Source: Rhipicephalus microplus (Eukaryota > Arthropoda > Arachnida > Ixodida > Ixodidae). From it: 64,000 nt of DNA. Shown piece after piece: positions 23,460 to 34,265 of this stretch (within the stretch, counting starts at the first letter, position 1; every line of letters starts with the position of its first letter). Where the stretch lies: the NCBI RefSeq assembly GCF_043290135.1, contig NC_134710.1:142800832-142864831 (forward strand). Reading direction: 5' to 3'. The notes under the pieces are model-generated. The model searched no databases, was not told the DNA's origin, and saw only the letters and a list, made by a program, of their open reading frames with translations. The position numbers and the translations under genes are program-made.

Positions 23460-24425
23460 GAGAGACTACTTCCTGATACTCACTCACCACAATTTTTTCA
23501 GCCTTCGCACTCACTCATGTTCCTACTCACGGCTACTCACACTCATATGCCCTAACTCACATTTATACTAATGTCTACTCACACTCATGAGTACTCACTC
23601 ACATTCATACTCACAACTACTCATATTCGTAGGCACTCACTCACTTCATACTCACACCACCTCTCACTCATAGGCCCTCACTCACGTTCATACTCACGAC
23701 TACTCACACTCATGTGTACTCACTCATGTTCATACTCACACCAACGCACACTCCTAGGCCCTCACTCACGTTCATACCCATGACTACTCACACTCGTGAG
23801 TACTCACTCTAGTTTATACTCATGACTAATTTTTCACTCATGAGTACTCGCTCTCATTTATACTCTTGACTACTCACACCCATAAGCACTCACTCACTTC
23901 ATACTCACACCACCTCACACTCATAGGCCCTCACTCACGTTCATACTCACACTCATGTGTACTCACTCACGTTCATACTCACATCACCTCACACTCATAG
24001 GCCCTCACTCACGTTCATACTCACACAAACTCACGTTCATACCCATGACTACTCACACTCCTGAGTACTCTTTCTAGTTTATACTCATGACTAATTTTTC
24101 ACTCATGAGTACTCACTCTCGTTCATACTCTTGACTACTCACACCCATAAACACTAACTCACGTTCATACTCACACCTACTCATACTCATTGGTCCTTAC
24201 TCACGTTCATACTCATCACTACTCACACTCGAAGGCACTCACTCACGTTCACACTCACACCCACTCACACTCATGAGTATTCACTCATGTTCATACTCAA
24301 GCCTACTCACAGTCATGGAGTCGTAGGCACTCACGATAACACTCACACGTACTCACACGCATAAAAACTCACTCACATTTATACTCATGCCTTCCCAAGC
24401 TCATACACACTCACTTAATTTCATA
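23460..24425. repeat. CTCAC-rich minisatellite array
   Basis: About 960 bp of imperfect tandem repeats. The higher unit is about 42-44 bp, built from CTCACTCACGTTCATACTCA followed by a CACTCATGAG or CATAGGCC variant. The smaller step is ACTCAC/ACTCAT. Units are heavily shuffled, so it looks old or rapidly reshaped. It starts where the LINE at 18.0-23.45 kb breaks off. Confidence 0.85.
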
Positions 24426-24426
24426 C

Positions 24427-24612
24427 ATACATCTCATCATCATCATCATCATAGGCAGCAGCAGCAGTAGCCTGAAGGACAAAGGCCTGTCCCCTGCTGA
24501 CAGTCAACTTGGTCTTGTGCTTGCTGCTGACACTTTATACTCCCAAACTTCATAATGTCATCTGCCCACCCAACTTTCTGTCTCCCCTTCACCGACTTGC
24601 ATTATTTTGGAT
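24427..24612 (-). mobile_element. RTE-type LINE 3' end
   Basis: The block starts with (CAT)n and continues GGACAAAGGCCTGTCCCCTG and a CATCTGCCCACCCAACTTTC-like stretch, which I know as the antisense of a widespread arthropod RTE-like 3' end with an (ATG)n tail. Orientation is therefore minus. Confidence 0.5.
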
Positions 24613-24639
24613 TCTGCCAAATTAATCTGTCAAAAATGA

Positions 24640-24900
24640 AAGTAAGGTACAACCACCTCGGAAGAGAAGAGCGCTTTCAGGTAGGTAACAGGGCACTTTA
24701 AATTGAAAAATATTACGTCTACTTAGGACAGATAGTAACTGCGGAGTCGAACCACGAGACTGAAGTCACTCGAAGAATAAGACTGGGACAGAGCATATTC
24801 AGCAAGCATCCTCAAATCATGAATGGTAGATTGCCAGTATCCCTCAAGAGGAATGTCTATAAAAGCTGCATCTTACCTCCACTTATATACCTACAGAGGG
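24640..24900 (+). pseudogene. RTE-clade reverse transcriptase fragment
   Basis: A plus-strand frame reads KYYVYLGQIVTAESNHETEV, then TRRIRLGQSIFSKHPQIM and LPVSLKRNVYKSCILPPLIY. This is the segment just after the catalytic core of RTE/BovB-type RTs (YLG..V....N...EI..RI..G...F..). It is a fragment of about 85 codons, oriented opposite to the RTE-like 3' end beside it. Confidence 0.6.
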
Positions 24901-26300
24901 TATATAAGTACACAGGGCTTTACAATATTAATTTTTAATAGGCTTAACTGTTGCCAAAATTGAAAGTCTGAGGTCATTTATTAAAATATTTATTTGAGGT
25001 ACAGCAACGGTACTAGCAGGCAATATTGTAAACATTATGTTGTAATAGGTCACCAAGTTATGAAACACTGACTGGTTTACCTATGAGAAAAAAAAAGGAA
25101 CTCAAATATAGCAACTTTAAAAAAATGTCACCTCTTCATACATTAAAAAAAAAGTTTGCTTCAGCCCACAGGCTTCAAACCATGCTGCTTCACTCTTCAT
25201 TATGCATACATTCATTTTTAAAAATATCGTATTCTTAATATTAGTATTTGTGTTTTTATATCGTCCTTAACATTCGAAAATGACAAGGGTCAAAATTGGT
25301 CCCTTACTACAGAATAAGTTCAATACTTTCCTCCTAAATTAGGCAGTTAATAAAAAACAAGGTTCACTTTCTGGCTACTGGGTGGTATGTGCACAAAGCA
25401 CAAAATACTCAATCGAATTTAAAATATCAACTTTTGGACCTATGTCGATCTCTTGCGGAATCACCCCCTTGCATGTGCCTGAGCATATATAGCTGCCGCT
25501 ACGAAAACGAGTTGAAAAAAAAACTAAGGCAGCAATAAAATTTTCCATGATTTTGCAAAATTAGACCCGGTTATTAGGAATAAATCCGTGTAACCGAAAA
25601 CATGCTCGATTTTAGTGGGTATTGTGTAATATGACGAAGACCAAGCGAGCTGTCAAAACAACCAAAGCGACAATCGAATCAGTGAAAACGCTGCATAATC
25701 AGGCATGGATATTATCTGAAATGAAACATACGCTGCAGGAAACATGAACATGCGTAGTCAAGTGGCCATAAAATACCTTTTTGTGTGTGCATCATTATGC
25801 TTTCAAAGAAGCTGTATAAAAAAATTCAAGACCTACTTGCACTTACAATACTGTGTTTTTAACTTACGATGAAAACCTCGGCAAAAGTGAAACTCCTACG
25901 AAACCTAACACTGCACATTACAAAGGTGCCATTGACTCACCAGGGGAGCCATAAAGCTAGGGTCTTCATACTGACCTCCTAGTAAATTTAAAGCCACCCG
26001 ACAAACTTGACGTCAATCGAAATCCGAATACTATATACAAATGTAGGTGAAAGCGTCCAGATTTTTCAACAGCTCCAAGAAGACACGACTGCTGCAGCAA
26101 ATGCGAGTTTTACCGGTAACATACATAAAGAATACGCGCCGTCACTTTACATTTAATGTCATAGAAGTGCGGCTGTTCAATTGCCACGCACAGAGCACTC
26201 GCTCAATGACATCGTGTTTGAAGGCTTAATTGCTTGGTCCTGCAAAGGTTGTTGATGAATCGCTCGTGTATTTACTTGTGTATTTACTTGTGATTGTGTA
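24901..26300. other. Non-coding, nothing recognised
   Basis: AT-rich DNA of about 1.4 kb inside the TE nest. No TE ends, exon-like borders or tandem repeats are seen. Confidence 0.45.
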
Positions 26301-26339
26301 TTGACTAGTGAGCCGTGTATTTACTTGTGAGCCTCCCAG

Positions 26340-26660
26340 TTCTTTTTCTCCACTTTGTGTCCACGCTTTTCCTACACAAGTACCTGAAAACCTTCCCTGC
26401 CCACCTACTCTCCATCATTTTCTTAAGCCTCTCTTCAAACCTCATTTCGCTCTGAGCTTCTCTTACTTCGAAGCCTGTCTATCCCATATTCCCCCTTTAC
26501 AGTCTCATTTGTTGTCTTCCCGTGAGCGCCCAACGCGAGACGTCCCACAGTCCTTTGATTTACATCCATTCCTGATTGCACCTCTGACTTCATGCACACC
26601 ACTGAGTTCCCAAATGTAAGCCCTTGAACCATTATGCCTTCTTCTTCCACAGACCTCAAA
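26340..26660 (-). mobile_element. LINE fragment, antisense
   Basis: The minus strand encodes a segment around MKSEVQSGMDVNQRTVGRLA, followed by LGAHGKTTNETVKGEYG. The GRLALGAHG..TNE motif is one I associate with the C-terminal part of LINE polyproteins common in ticks. No catalytic motif is included, so the clade is open. Confidence 0.45.
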
Positions 26661-26974
26661 ACACTTCGTACCTATTATACGCACATAACGCCCAGTGCTT
26701 CATTATTGCAGAATTCCTCTTTCCCTTTGCTGCCGATGTTTTTTTCCTGCACCTCCATATATCGATTTGCCTCATTTACCCATACTCCAAGGTACTTGTG
26801 CTCAATAGTACGTTATGTTGGGCTAGTTGGTACATATTAGGCTGAAATACGTGGCGCAAGGTTGACCAAGAGAAAAAAAGATGAGACAGAAAGAGCGAAG
26901 AGACAGAAGTTTCCACTTTAGGGTCTGTCACTTATGTTTGCCATGCAGTCATGCAGATGGGGGTGTCCAGTACA

Positions 26975-28440
26975 TGAACGAAGCAGTAAAAAGAATGGAA
27001 CACTACCCTTTTGTGTTGACTATCGCCGACTCAACCAGATAACGAAGAAGGACGTATAACCTCTCCCCCGAATAGATGACGCCCTTGATTGACTCCCAAA
27101 GACAAATATTCTTCATCGATGGACCTCAACACAGGCTATTGGCTGATAGAAGTAGATGAGAGAGACCGAGAAAAGACTGCGTTTATAACACCAGACGGCC
27201 TTTTCCAGTTCAAGGCCATGCCCTTTCGTCTTTGCTCCGCACCTGCGACTTTTCAACGCGTTGTGGACACAGTGCTGACAAGACTGAAGTGTCAGACTTG
27301 TCTCGTTTTCTTGGACGATGTCGTCGTGTTTTCTTCAAACTTCGCTTTTCTTCAAATTTCGCGCTTTGAAGCTGTACTTCAAGCCATCAAGACTTTCAGA
27401 CTCACCCTATAGCCAGAAAAGTGACACTTTGCGTACGAAGAACTTTTATACTTGGGCCACATAATAAGAAAGACCAGAGTAACACCTGATCCGCAAAAGA
27501 CAGACTCCATTGCTGCATTTCTGCCACCCACCGACAAGAAGGCCGTGCGTCGATTCCTCGACCTGTGCTCCTTTTACAGGCGCTTTGTCAGAAACTTTGC
27601 CCGCATCGCCGAGCCACTCACTAACCTTACGAGGACTGACATTGAGTTCAAGTGGGGAACCCCATAGGAGGAAGCATTTGGGGAACTAAAACGACGCCTG
27701 CAGCTGCCTCCGATACTCTCGCATTTCGACGGAAATGCCGGAACAAAAGTGCACATTGACGCAAGCACCGTAGGACTCGGCGCTGTCTTTGTGCAAAAAA
27801 CTGACGGGCAAAAAAGGGGTTATCAGTTACGCTAGCCCATCACTAACCAAGGCAGAAAGCAATTATTCCACCACAGAAAAGAAGTGCCTTGCCATCATCT
27901 GGGCGACACCAAATTTTCGTCCTTACCTCTACGGCAGGCCCTTCAAAGTTGTGAGCGACCACCACGCCTTGCCTGATGGAGCCCAAAACTTCAAGAATAC
28001 GACATTACCGTCATTTACAAGTCTGGCAGAAAACACTCCGACGCCGACTGCCTGTCATGACCCCCGTCGACCCACCATCGCTCGAAGATCTGAATGACAA
28101 CTGCTTTTTAGAAACGATAACTGCCGACGACTTCGCTGAATGCCAGTGGGCTGATCCGGAACTTAGGAGCCTAATCGAATACCTCAAGGGCAGGACCTCC
28201 GTTGTTCCGAAGGTATTCAAACAGGCACTCACGTAATGTTCACTGCGAAACGGCCTTCTCCAAACAAAGACATTCTCGCCGCTTCGAGCCAAGTACCTTC
28301 TTGTGGTGCCTTCAGCTCTGCGATCAGAACTCCTCCAGGCCCTGCACGATAATCCAACGGCAGGACACCTTGGTATTTCCCGCACGCTCGCGAGGATACA
28401 AAAAAGTACTACTGGCCACGCCTTACTGCCGACGCCATAC
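26975..28440 (+). pseudogene. Ty3/gypsy pol fragment: RT, RNase H, start of integrase
   Basis: Begins abruptly inside RT (PFCVDYRRLNQITKKDV) and runs through MDLNTGYWLIEVDERDREKT, FLDDVVVFSS (catalytic Asp pair kept) and GHIIRKTRVTPDPQKT. RNase H follows ([36 protein letters not shown]), then the integrase zinc region (ELLQALHDNPTAGHLGISR, ending near KYYWPRL). It carries many stops and shifts (27051, 27091, 27409, 27666, 27815, 28233). It joins directly to gag-like sequence at about 28440, which is the wrong order for a normal element. Confidence 0.75.
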
Positions 28441-29560
28441 CGTGTGCCCGCCCGCCACAAAATGCTCCGAGAAAAACCAATGTGTGGCGCGCACCTGACC
28501 ACCAACCTCTCTGCTACCCCTGCGGGGAAGCTGGCCACACCTACCGCCGCTGCCAGTACTGCCAGATGGGGCTACGTGATTTCGCCATTGACGCACCGCA
28601 TCAACAGTGGGGTGAAAGACCACGTGAAATCCCCGACTATGTCACCGGAACGCAGAGGATACCCCGAAGATCTTCCCATTCGCCTTCACCCGGCATGTCA
28701 CCGCACCGTCGTCAGTACACTGGCCCAAGCCGGGGCCGGTCGCCTAGCCCGTATCAAGAAAACGAAGGGCAACAACCGATGGAGGTGCGGTTGCTGCACG
28801 ACGAACTGCCGAAGATACTCCCCCGCCGCTGCCGATGCCACGATGAAACTTCAAGAGCCCACCGTCACCTCAACGTAGCCCCGATGGCGAAACTTCGTGA
28901 CCAGAAGAAGTCCTGATTACGCAACGTCGAAACAGTGGTGCAAACCATCGTAGTTGTGACCCGACGCCGCGACCTAACCGCAACGCCAGGTGACAAACTA
29001 GCGACCTCGACATTCTCATCGACGGCCACAGCGTCACTGCTCTCGTCGACACCCGAGCCAACTATTCCGTCATCAGTGGGACTTTCGCCGCAAAGTTGAA
29101 GAAAGCTAGGACCGCTTGGGAAGGCCCTAAAATCCGTACAGCCAAACATCACCTAGTGACACCAGCAAGGATCTGCATAGCTAGAGTCACCATTAACAGC
29201 CGCATTTATCCCGCAAGCTTGGTTATACTGCAGCATTGCTCGAGAGATATCATTCTTGGAACAGACTTTTTGAGCGTCCACGGTGCAGTCATCGACCTGA
29301 GAACAAAGTTGATAACACTATCTACAGAAAAAGCACTGCCGCCGCACACGTCGTCAGGAAGGCACACCTTAAATGTGCTGGAGGACCAAGTCACCATTCC
29401 TCTTCGCTCCAGCGTCAGCATTTTCGTCGGCACTCAAGAGTCAACAGACATGCAAGGCGTCATTGAAGGCGACCAACACCTGTTGATCAACTGCGAAATT
29501 TGTGTCGCCAGAGGAATAGCCGAACTGCAAAAGGGAACACAAGAGTGATGTTCACGAATT
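28441..29560 (+). pseudogene. Ty3/gypsy gag C-terminus and protease, broken
   Basis: A gag end with one zinc knuckle (CYPCGEAGHTYRRC) and an Arg/Ser/Pro-rich tail is followed by an aspartic protease region. ILIDGHSVTALVDTRANYSV shows the DTGA active site changed to DTRA, and the fold ends with IILGTDFLSVHGAVIDL. Relative to block 26975-28440, this part should lie upstream of RT. The sequence resembles the young minus-strand element at 54.6-60.0 kb (same WR..DH.PLCY.CGE.GH layout), so they belong to related families. Confidence 0.7.
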
Positions 29561-30630
29561 TCAGCAACAAGTACAGGCACGTGAGCAAGGGCGTGACGGT
29601 TGCCTACATTGAAGAGATACTGGAAGCCAGCAATGCTTTCACCCTCACAGATTCCGCCGTATCTACTTCTAAAACCCTTCAACCAGCTTTCGATGTTAAT
29701 CCGAGCCTTCCGACGCATAAACAAGAGCAGCTCGAAAACCTGCTCCTGAAATACAAGAACTGCTTTTCTTCTTCATCAAGAATTCAACAGACTCCTGTCG
29801 CAAAACATCGAATCGTAATAGAAGAAAATTCCAGGTTACTTTGTCAGAGTCCGTGCAGTTTTCGACACGAGAACGCGAGGCCATAAAGAAACAAGTCGAC
29901 GAAATGCTCCGCGACAACATTATCCAGCCTTCAAAGTGTCCATGGGCGTCACCAGAGGTGTTAGTGAAAAAATCGGGATGGACCTACTGGGGCCGTTCAC
30001 GACGTCGAATTCGGGAAACAAATGGATTGACGTAGCTACTGACTATCTCACCCACTACGCCGAAACAAAGGCCTTACCCAAAGATAGCGCCGAAGAAATA
30101 GCTAAGTTCTTCGTTGAGAACATCATCCTTCATCATGGCGCCCCAGAGGTTGTCATCACAGACAGAGGTACGGTTTTTACTGCTGATTTGACTCGAGCGA
30201 TTTTGATACATAGCCAGCCAAGCCACTGCCGCACCACTGCCTACCACCCACAGACAAATGGTCTCACTGAGCGGCTAAACAGGACAATCGCCGACATGCT
30301 GGCCATGTACGTCGACGTCAAACACAAGACATGGGATGCCATCCTTCCGTCCGTGGCCTTCTCATACAACATGGCCGTGCAGGAGATGACGCAGATGCAA
30401 CCGTACAAGTTGGCCTACGGAAGGAACCTGGCAACGACGCTCGAAGCAATGCTGCCCAATGTCGCTGACGAAGAAAACCTCGATGTCACCCTCTATCTTC
30501 AGCGCGGTAAAGAAGCTCGTCAACTGGCCAGCCTGTGCATCACGAATCAGCAGACGACCGACCGCCACCGCTACAGTCTTCGGCAATGCTTTATGGAATA
30601 CCAGCCCGGTGAACGTGTCTGGGTATAGAT
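29561..30630 (+). pseudogene. Ty3/gypsy pol with deleted RT: RT N-terminus fused to integrase core
   Basis: After a linker the RT start appears (MLRDNIIQPSKCPWASPEVL, then VKK), and within three codons, after a change of frame, the integrase core begins (IGMDLLGPFTTSNSGNKW). The rest of RT and RNase H is missing. The integrase core is intact over 230 codons, with its D (ATDYLTHYAET), D (VVITDRGTVFTADL) and E (HPQTNGLTERLNRT) residues. It ends at a stop at 30625-30627, where the related element reads on through the GPY/F region. The fusion point near 29965-29975 lies in an A-run. Confidence 0.75.
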
Positions 30631-30946
30631 GCCGATATGCCGACGTGGACTCAGTGAAAAACTTCTATGACGGTACTTCGGACCATACAGAGTAGTGCGA
30701 CGTCTGGGTCTACTCGACTATGAGGTTGTCCCTGATAGCATTACAAACTCTCAACGGCGCCGATAGCGACCTGAATTCGTCGATGTCGCACGACTCAAGC
30801 CGTTTCATGAACGTTAACGAATTGAAAGAGTGTATTTTGTTGTTGTTATTATTGTATCATACTTTATTATTTGTACTTTCTTGCATTATTATTGCACTTT
30901 CATCTTCTGTTAAAGCACTGGGACGATGCCGTTTTAGAGGGGGTAA

Positions 30947-31325
30947 TGCGATGTTCCTTCCTCAAATTTTCTTATCACCCCGTTACGCTGTACACGATTC
31001 TCAGCGCAAACCACGTCTACAGTGTTCAGGAAGCTTCAGGACTGCAGTAGATCATTTTGTTGAGATTACGCCCACCTCATGAGCATTTGAGGTTATTCTG
31101 GAATCTAGGTCGCGGCTAGCGGTAACACTAGAATGTTTGATGGCTAGTGTATAAATGCTGACACGCTTTGCTGCTGGTCAGTTGGTCAACAGCCGACGCT
31201 CTGTGCGCCGTTATCAGTGCCAGTGTATTACTTTCCTTTTGCATGGCCACGAGTTCGGCCCGAATAAACAGTTTCTTCTTCGACTTGGAGTCTGCTTCCT
31301 TCATCCACGTCCCGACCCCGTGACA
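30947..31325 (+). repeat. 3' LTR of the scrambled gypsy copy
   Basis: Preceded by a purine run (AGAGGGGGTAA, polypurine tract) at 30936-30946. It starts TGCGATGTTCC and ends CCGTGACA, so it has TG/CA ends and is 379 bp. A TATA-like TGTATAAATGC (about 31149) and an AATAAA (31264) sit where promoter and polyadenylation signals are expected. No matching 5' LTR is present upstream, so its age cannot be read. Confidence 0.7.
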
Positions 31326-31365
31326 ATATCATACTAACTTTGCCATATGTCATGTGATCGAAACC

Positions 31366-31427
31366 ACCTCACATTCATACTCAGTCCTACTCCCACTTGG
31401 AGTACTCACTCGAGTACATTCATACAG
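31366..31427. repeat. Short CTCAC minisatellite remnant
   Basis: CTCACATTCATACTCAGTCC and following units resemble the 23.5-24.4 kb array. It lies directly right of the gypsy LTR, which suggests that the gypsy copy inserted into the array. Confidence 0.65.
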
Positions 31428-31434
31428 TTTGGGT

Positions 31435-32590
31435 CCGATATCCTGGACCCTCAAGGGATGGGGAAAACATCCAGAAAATCGGGCAATCCAGAAAAACAAA
31501 TGCAAGCGAAAACACACTTTTTTAATAGGTATTTTTTGCTGATGGAGAGAATCACGGCAGGAGTACAGGATTCTCATTGCGATTCAGCAAATGCATTGTT
31601 TAGGGGCTCTGAAAAGAGCCGTTTACATTTAAAAAAAAAAAAGAAAGATGGAAAAAAAATCCGATGTGGCCGGTGCTACTGCATTTGTAAAAACTTAGGC
31701 AGGGGGGGGGGGGACACGCCAAAGCAGCTAATTTTGTTTTCACGGCATTCCACTCGCCCACGATGATGTCTTCCTTAATTTCAGCTAACATCATGCTGTT
31801 GCTGTACACCGATGGTGAACCCGATAACAGTGTCTGTGCTGGTGTCAACTCCAAGCTCATTGGCTGTGTAGGCGCTGCCTCTTCTATATCGGTGTCAGAG
31901 TCGTGGAAAGTAACTTGAATCATTTCATCGGTCAATTGTGCACACAGCTCGAGGTATTCGTCAGCGTCGGCAAAGCCCTCAAAGGTTATCCCGGCTGTAA
32001 TCGAAACACCGGCAGCGTGCAGATCAGCGAAGGCCATGTCTGCGAGTAAAAGTTCGTCGCACATGCTGTCCACTCCGGGCGAGACCTCGGCATTCAGTAG
32101 GAAGCTCGCGTGGAGAAAACAGTTTTGTAGGGTCTGTTGCGTAACCGCCTTCGACGAGTCTGCAAGTATGCCGACGGCAGACCATAGATCAACAGCGCAG
32201 CTTTTTCTGCTGTCGGAGGACAAGAGCACAGGCTGCACAGAACCATGCGGCTGTGGTATGGCCATGGCCACAGGTTTGACTAAGCTACGGCTAGCAACGG
32301 AGTGGTGTGCGCTAGATGGCGGCATTGTGGTTTCGAGAGTATGGCAGCCACGGCGCGGTGGGTTTGAGGGTACGAGAACAATCAAAATGGCAGCGTTGAT
32401 AGTGATTTCGAGGCTGCGGTTAGCAGTAAAAAATCCGGAAAATCGGATGGCAAAAGCTATAAACGTCTGGAATATTGGACTTTTTAATACAGTGACTCTA
32501 AGAGGAACTTGACGGAGCCATAGATGAGTCCGGGAAATCAGGCATATCCATAATTTCGGGCTTCCGAGAAATTGCACGTCGGCTGTACTC
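31435..32590 (-). mobile_element. Deleted Tigger-like transposon carrying the transposase C-terminus
   Basis: A minus-strand open frame of 335 codons (31600-32607) holds, from about codon 145, a segment like the C-terminus of the Tigger transposase at 13.4 kb: LADSSKAVTQQTLQNCFLHA, then an acidic tail with FADADEYLELCAQLTDEM and DIEEAAPTQPM. The first part of the frame is not transposase-like and looks like 5' non-coding sequence (it contains ATGGCGGC-type blocks), so an internal deletion has fused the 5' region to the C-terminus. No DDE core remains. Ends are not cleanly defined. Confidence 0.55.
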
Positions 32591-32607
32591 ACTGCCAGAG
32601 TGTACAA

Positions 32608-33880
32608 ACGAAACGAAAATCGAAAACGAAAAAAAAAAAAACAATATTTTTGACCGGAACGTTAATTATTATTTCGTTCCGACGAAATATTTTTTATCGC
32701 CATTTGGTTCACGGGAACACTTGGAGAAATAGAAAAACCGAGGTCATGCAGTGTGAGCATCAAGACATAACTCAGCGTACAGAATAAGCATCTCGGACAG
32801 ATATCCCAAAGTAAAGATCATGAAATCTTGCGGAAAGCTAAAGAAGTCACAACCAGAGCTGTTTGTATCATTACAAGTAGACTTTTGTGTATCTCTTACA
32901 CAGGCCCTCGTGAAAAAAGCATTATCGGCGCTGCAGTCTGCTTTTTGCTTGATCAGAACAGCGGTCGCGCATATCAGATGACGGGCTCCTTCTGAGATCA
33001 TGCTCGCACTCTTGACACAAAGCATTCAGCCTGCTCTACAAATTTCTAATTCACTCTTGAGAAAATTAACCACTATAACCCGATCAAAAATATAGAGAGA
33101 GAATGCACCTGTGCAAAACCTGGAAGCGCAACACAGGCCTTCAACAGAATCAGTGTAGAAGCTGCATTCCAGAGAGCACCACTGTGCCAACTTCAGAGGA
33201 ACCAGAAGATACTGTCGAAGCATTTTCGAAAACGAACAAAGCTGTAGTTGGTGCTCGATCGCATTTAACAAGTGAGCCAGGATCAGCGGACATCGCACGC
33301 TGACTGGAAATGCTGGACGAGGAGCCGCACATTCCAAGAATCACGAATGTGATGACATTTCGGGACGAGTACGAGGAGCGGCAGCTGGAGCTATACATGT
33401 TAGCACAAGTGGCCCTTGGTGTGCCAGCCACACAAGTCAGCGTGAAGAAGGCATTTTCGGCATTGAAATTTGTTTTGTCAGAGCAGCAGTCTCACTTATC
33501 GGAAAGTACACTCGATGAACTGCTACTTCTGAAATCGTATGCATCCTCTTCACAAAACTTTGGGATTGAAACTTCTGGAAAACTAAATATCAAGTTTCTT
33601 TTTGTCGTAGCCTTGCTTGAAAATTTCTTGTGGCTTCCTTCATAATCATATTGTGGCTTTCTGACGTAAAACCCAACACTTATTAACACATTTTTGTTTG
33701 TTAGTTTACTTTTTATTCTTGAGTAAATACTTTGAATAGTAAGTATTTGTAAGTTTTTATTATTGATAAACCATTACAAACCGTTAAGAAATATTTTTTT
33801 CTTCATTCCGAAACAGAAACTAACTGAAACTTTTGTCCGTGGAACGAAACGAAAACTGGAACAAAAAACATTCATTGCGA
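32608..33880 (+). mobile_element. hAT transposon relic
   Basis: The borders are A-rich blocks with AAACGAAACGAAAA (left, 32607) and GAACGAAACGAAAACTGGAA (right, about 33840) in the same orientation. Inside lies a hAT C-terminal domain (33100-33645). No clean inverted termini or 8 bp duplication could be set, so the limits are approximate. Confidence 0.45.
33100..33645 (+). pseudogene. hAT transposase C-terminal dimerisation domain
   Basis: The frame from 33310 contains VPATQVSVKKAFSALKFVLS followed by LSESTLDELLLLKSY, the hATC signature (A..S.ER.FS..K.....R..L....+..L+.L). Upstream, in the same frame but broken by a TGA at 33302, is an acidic linker. The RNase H-like catalytic core is missing, so this is a fragment of a protein usually of 500-700 residues. 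Confidence 0.7.
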
Positions 33881-33892
33881 CACCGTGCTCAA

Positions 33893-34060
33893 TGCTACTC
33901 ACACTCATGAGTACTCGCTCATGTCCATACTCACTTCTACTCACACTCACTCATGTTCATACTCACTCCTACTCCCAATCATGAACACTTGCTCATACTC
34001 ACACTCACCACGTTTAAATGAGTATGAGTGAGTGTGAGTGAGTGTACTCATGAGTGGGTA
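33893..34060. repeat. CTCAC minisatellite with an inverted junction
   Basis: Units of the 23.5 kb array in plus orientation (33893-34012) switch at about 34016 to the opposite orientation (GAGTATGAGTGAGTGTGAGT). The change of strand makes a potential hairpin. It abuts the LINE tail at 34062. Confidence 0.75.
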
Positions 34061-34061
34061 T

Positions 34062-34265
34062 GCCTAGTTATGCCTTAGCCACATGCTCTGGGGACGTCCC
34101 AAGAAGCAAACAGACTTCCCAGAACCTCCCTGGGAGCGATGGCATACAATGCTGCTCAGCTCCAATTTAGAAAACAAAACCTGGGCTATCCAGCAGGCCA
34201 GGGAGGCCAGGTCTGACCTGGACCAGCAACTAGCCGGATCTCGTAATAAAGTTATTTCATTCATT
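34062..34265 (+). mobile_element. I-type LINE 3' end
   Basis: CLSHMLWGRPKKQ, then EPPWERWHTMLLSSNLENKT and QQAREARSDLDQQLAGS match the C-terminal end of tick I-type LINE ORF2, followed by AATAAAGTTATTTCATTCATTC as 3' terminus. It may be the lost tail of the LINE that breaks off at 23.45 kb: the left piece ends in a diverged form of the same LSHML codons. Confidence 0.6.

Noticed and set aside
23571..23783. His/Ser/Thr-rich open frame in the minisatellite
   Set aside because: It is a translation of the tandem CTCAC units and not a gene.
31600..32607. 335-codon minus-strand open frame as a host gene
   Set aside because: Its second half matches the C-terminus of a Tigger transposase and its first half looks like non-coding element sequence, so it was treated as a deleted transposon.
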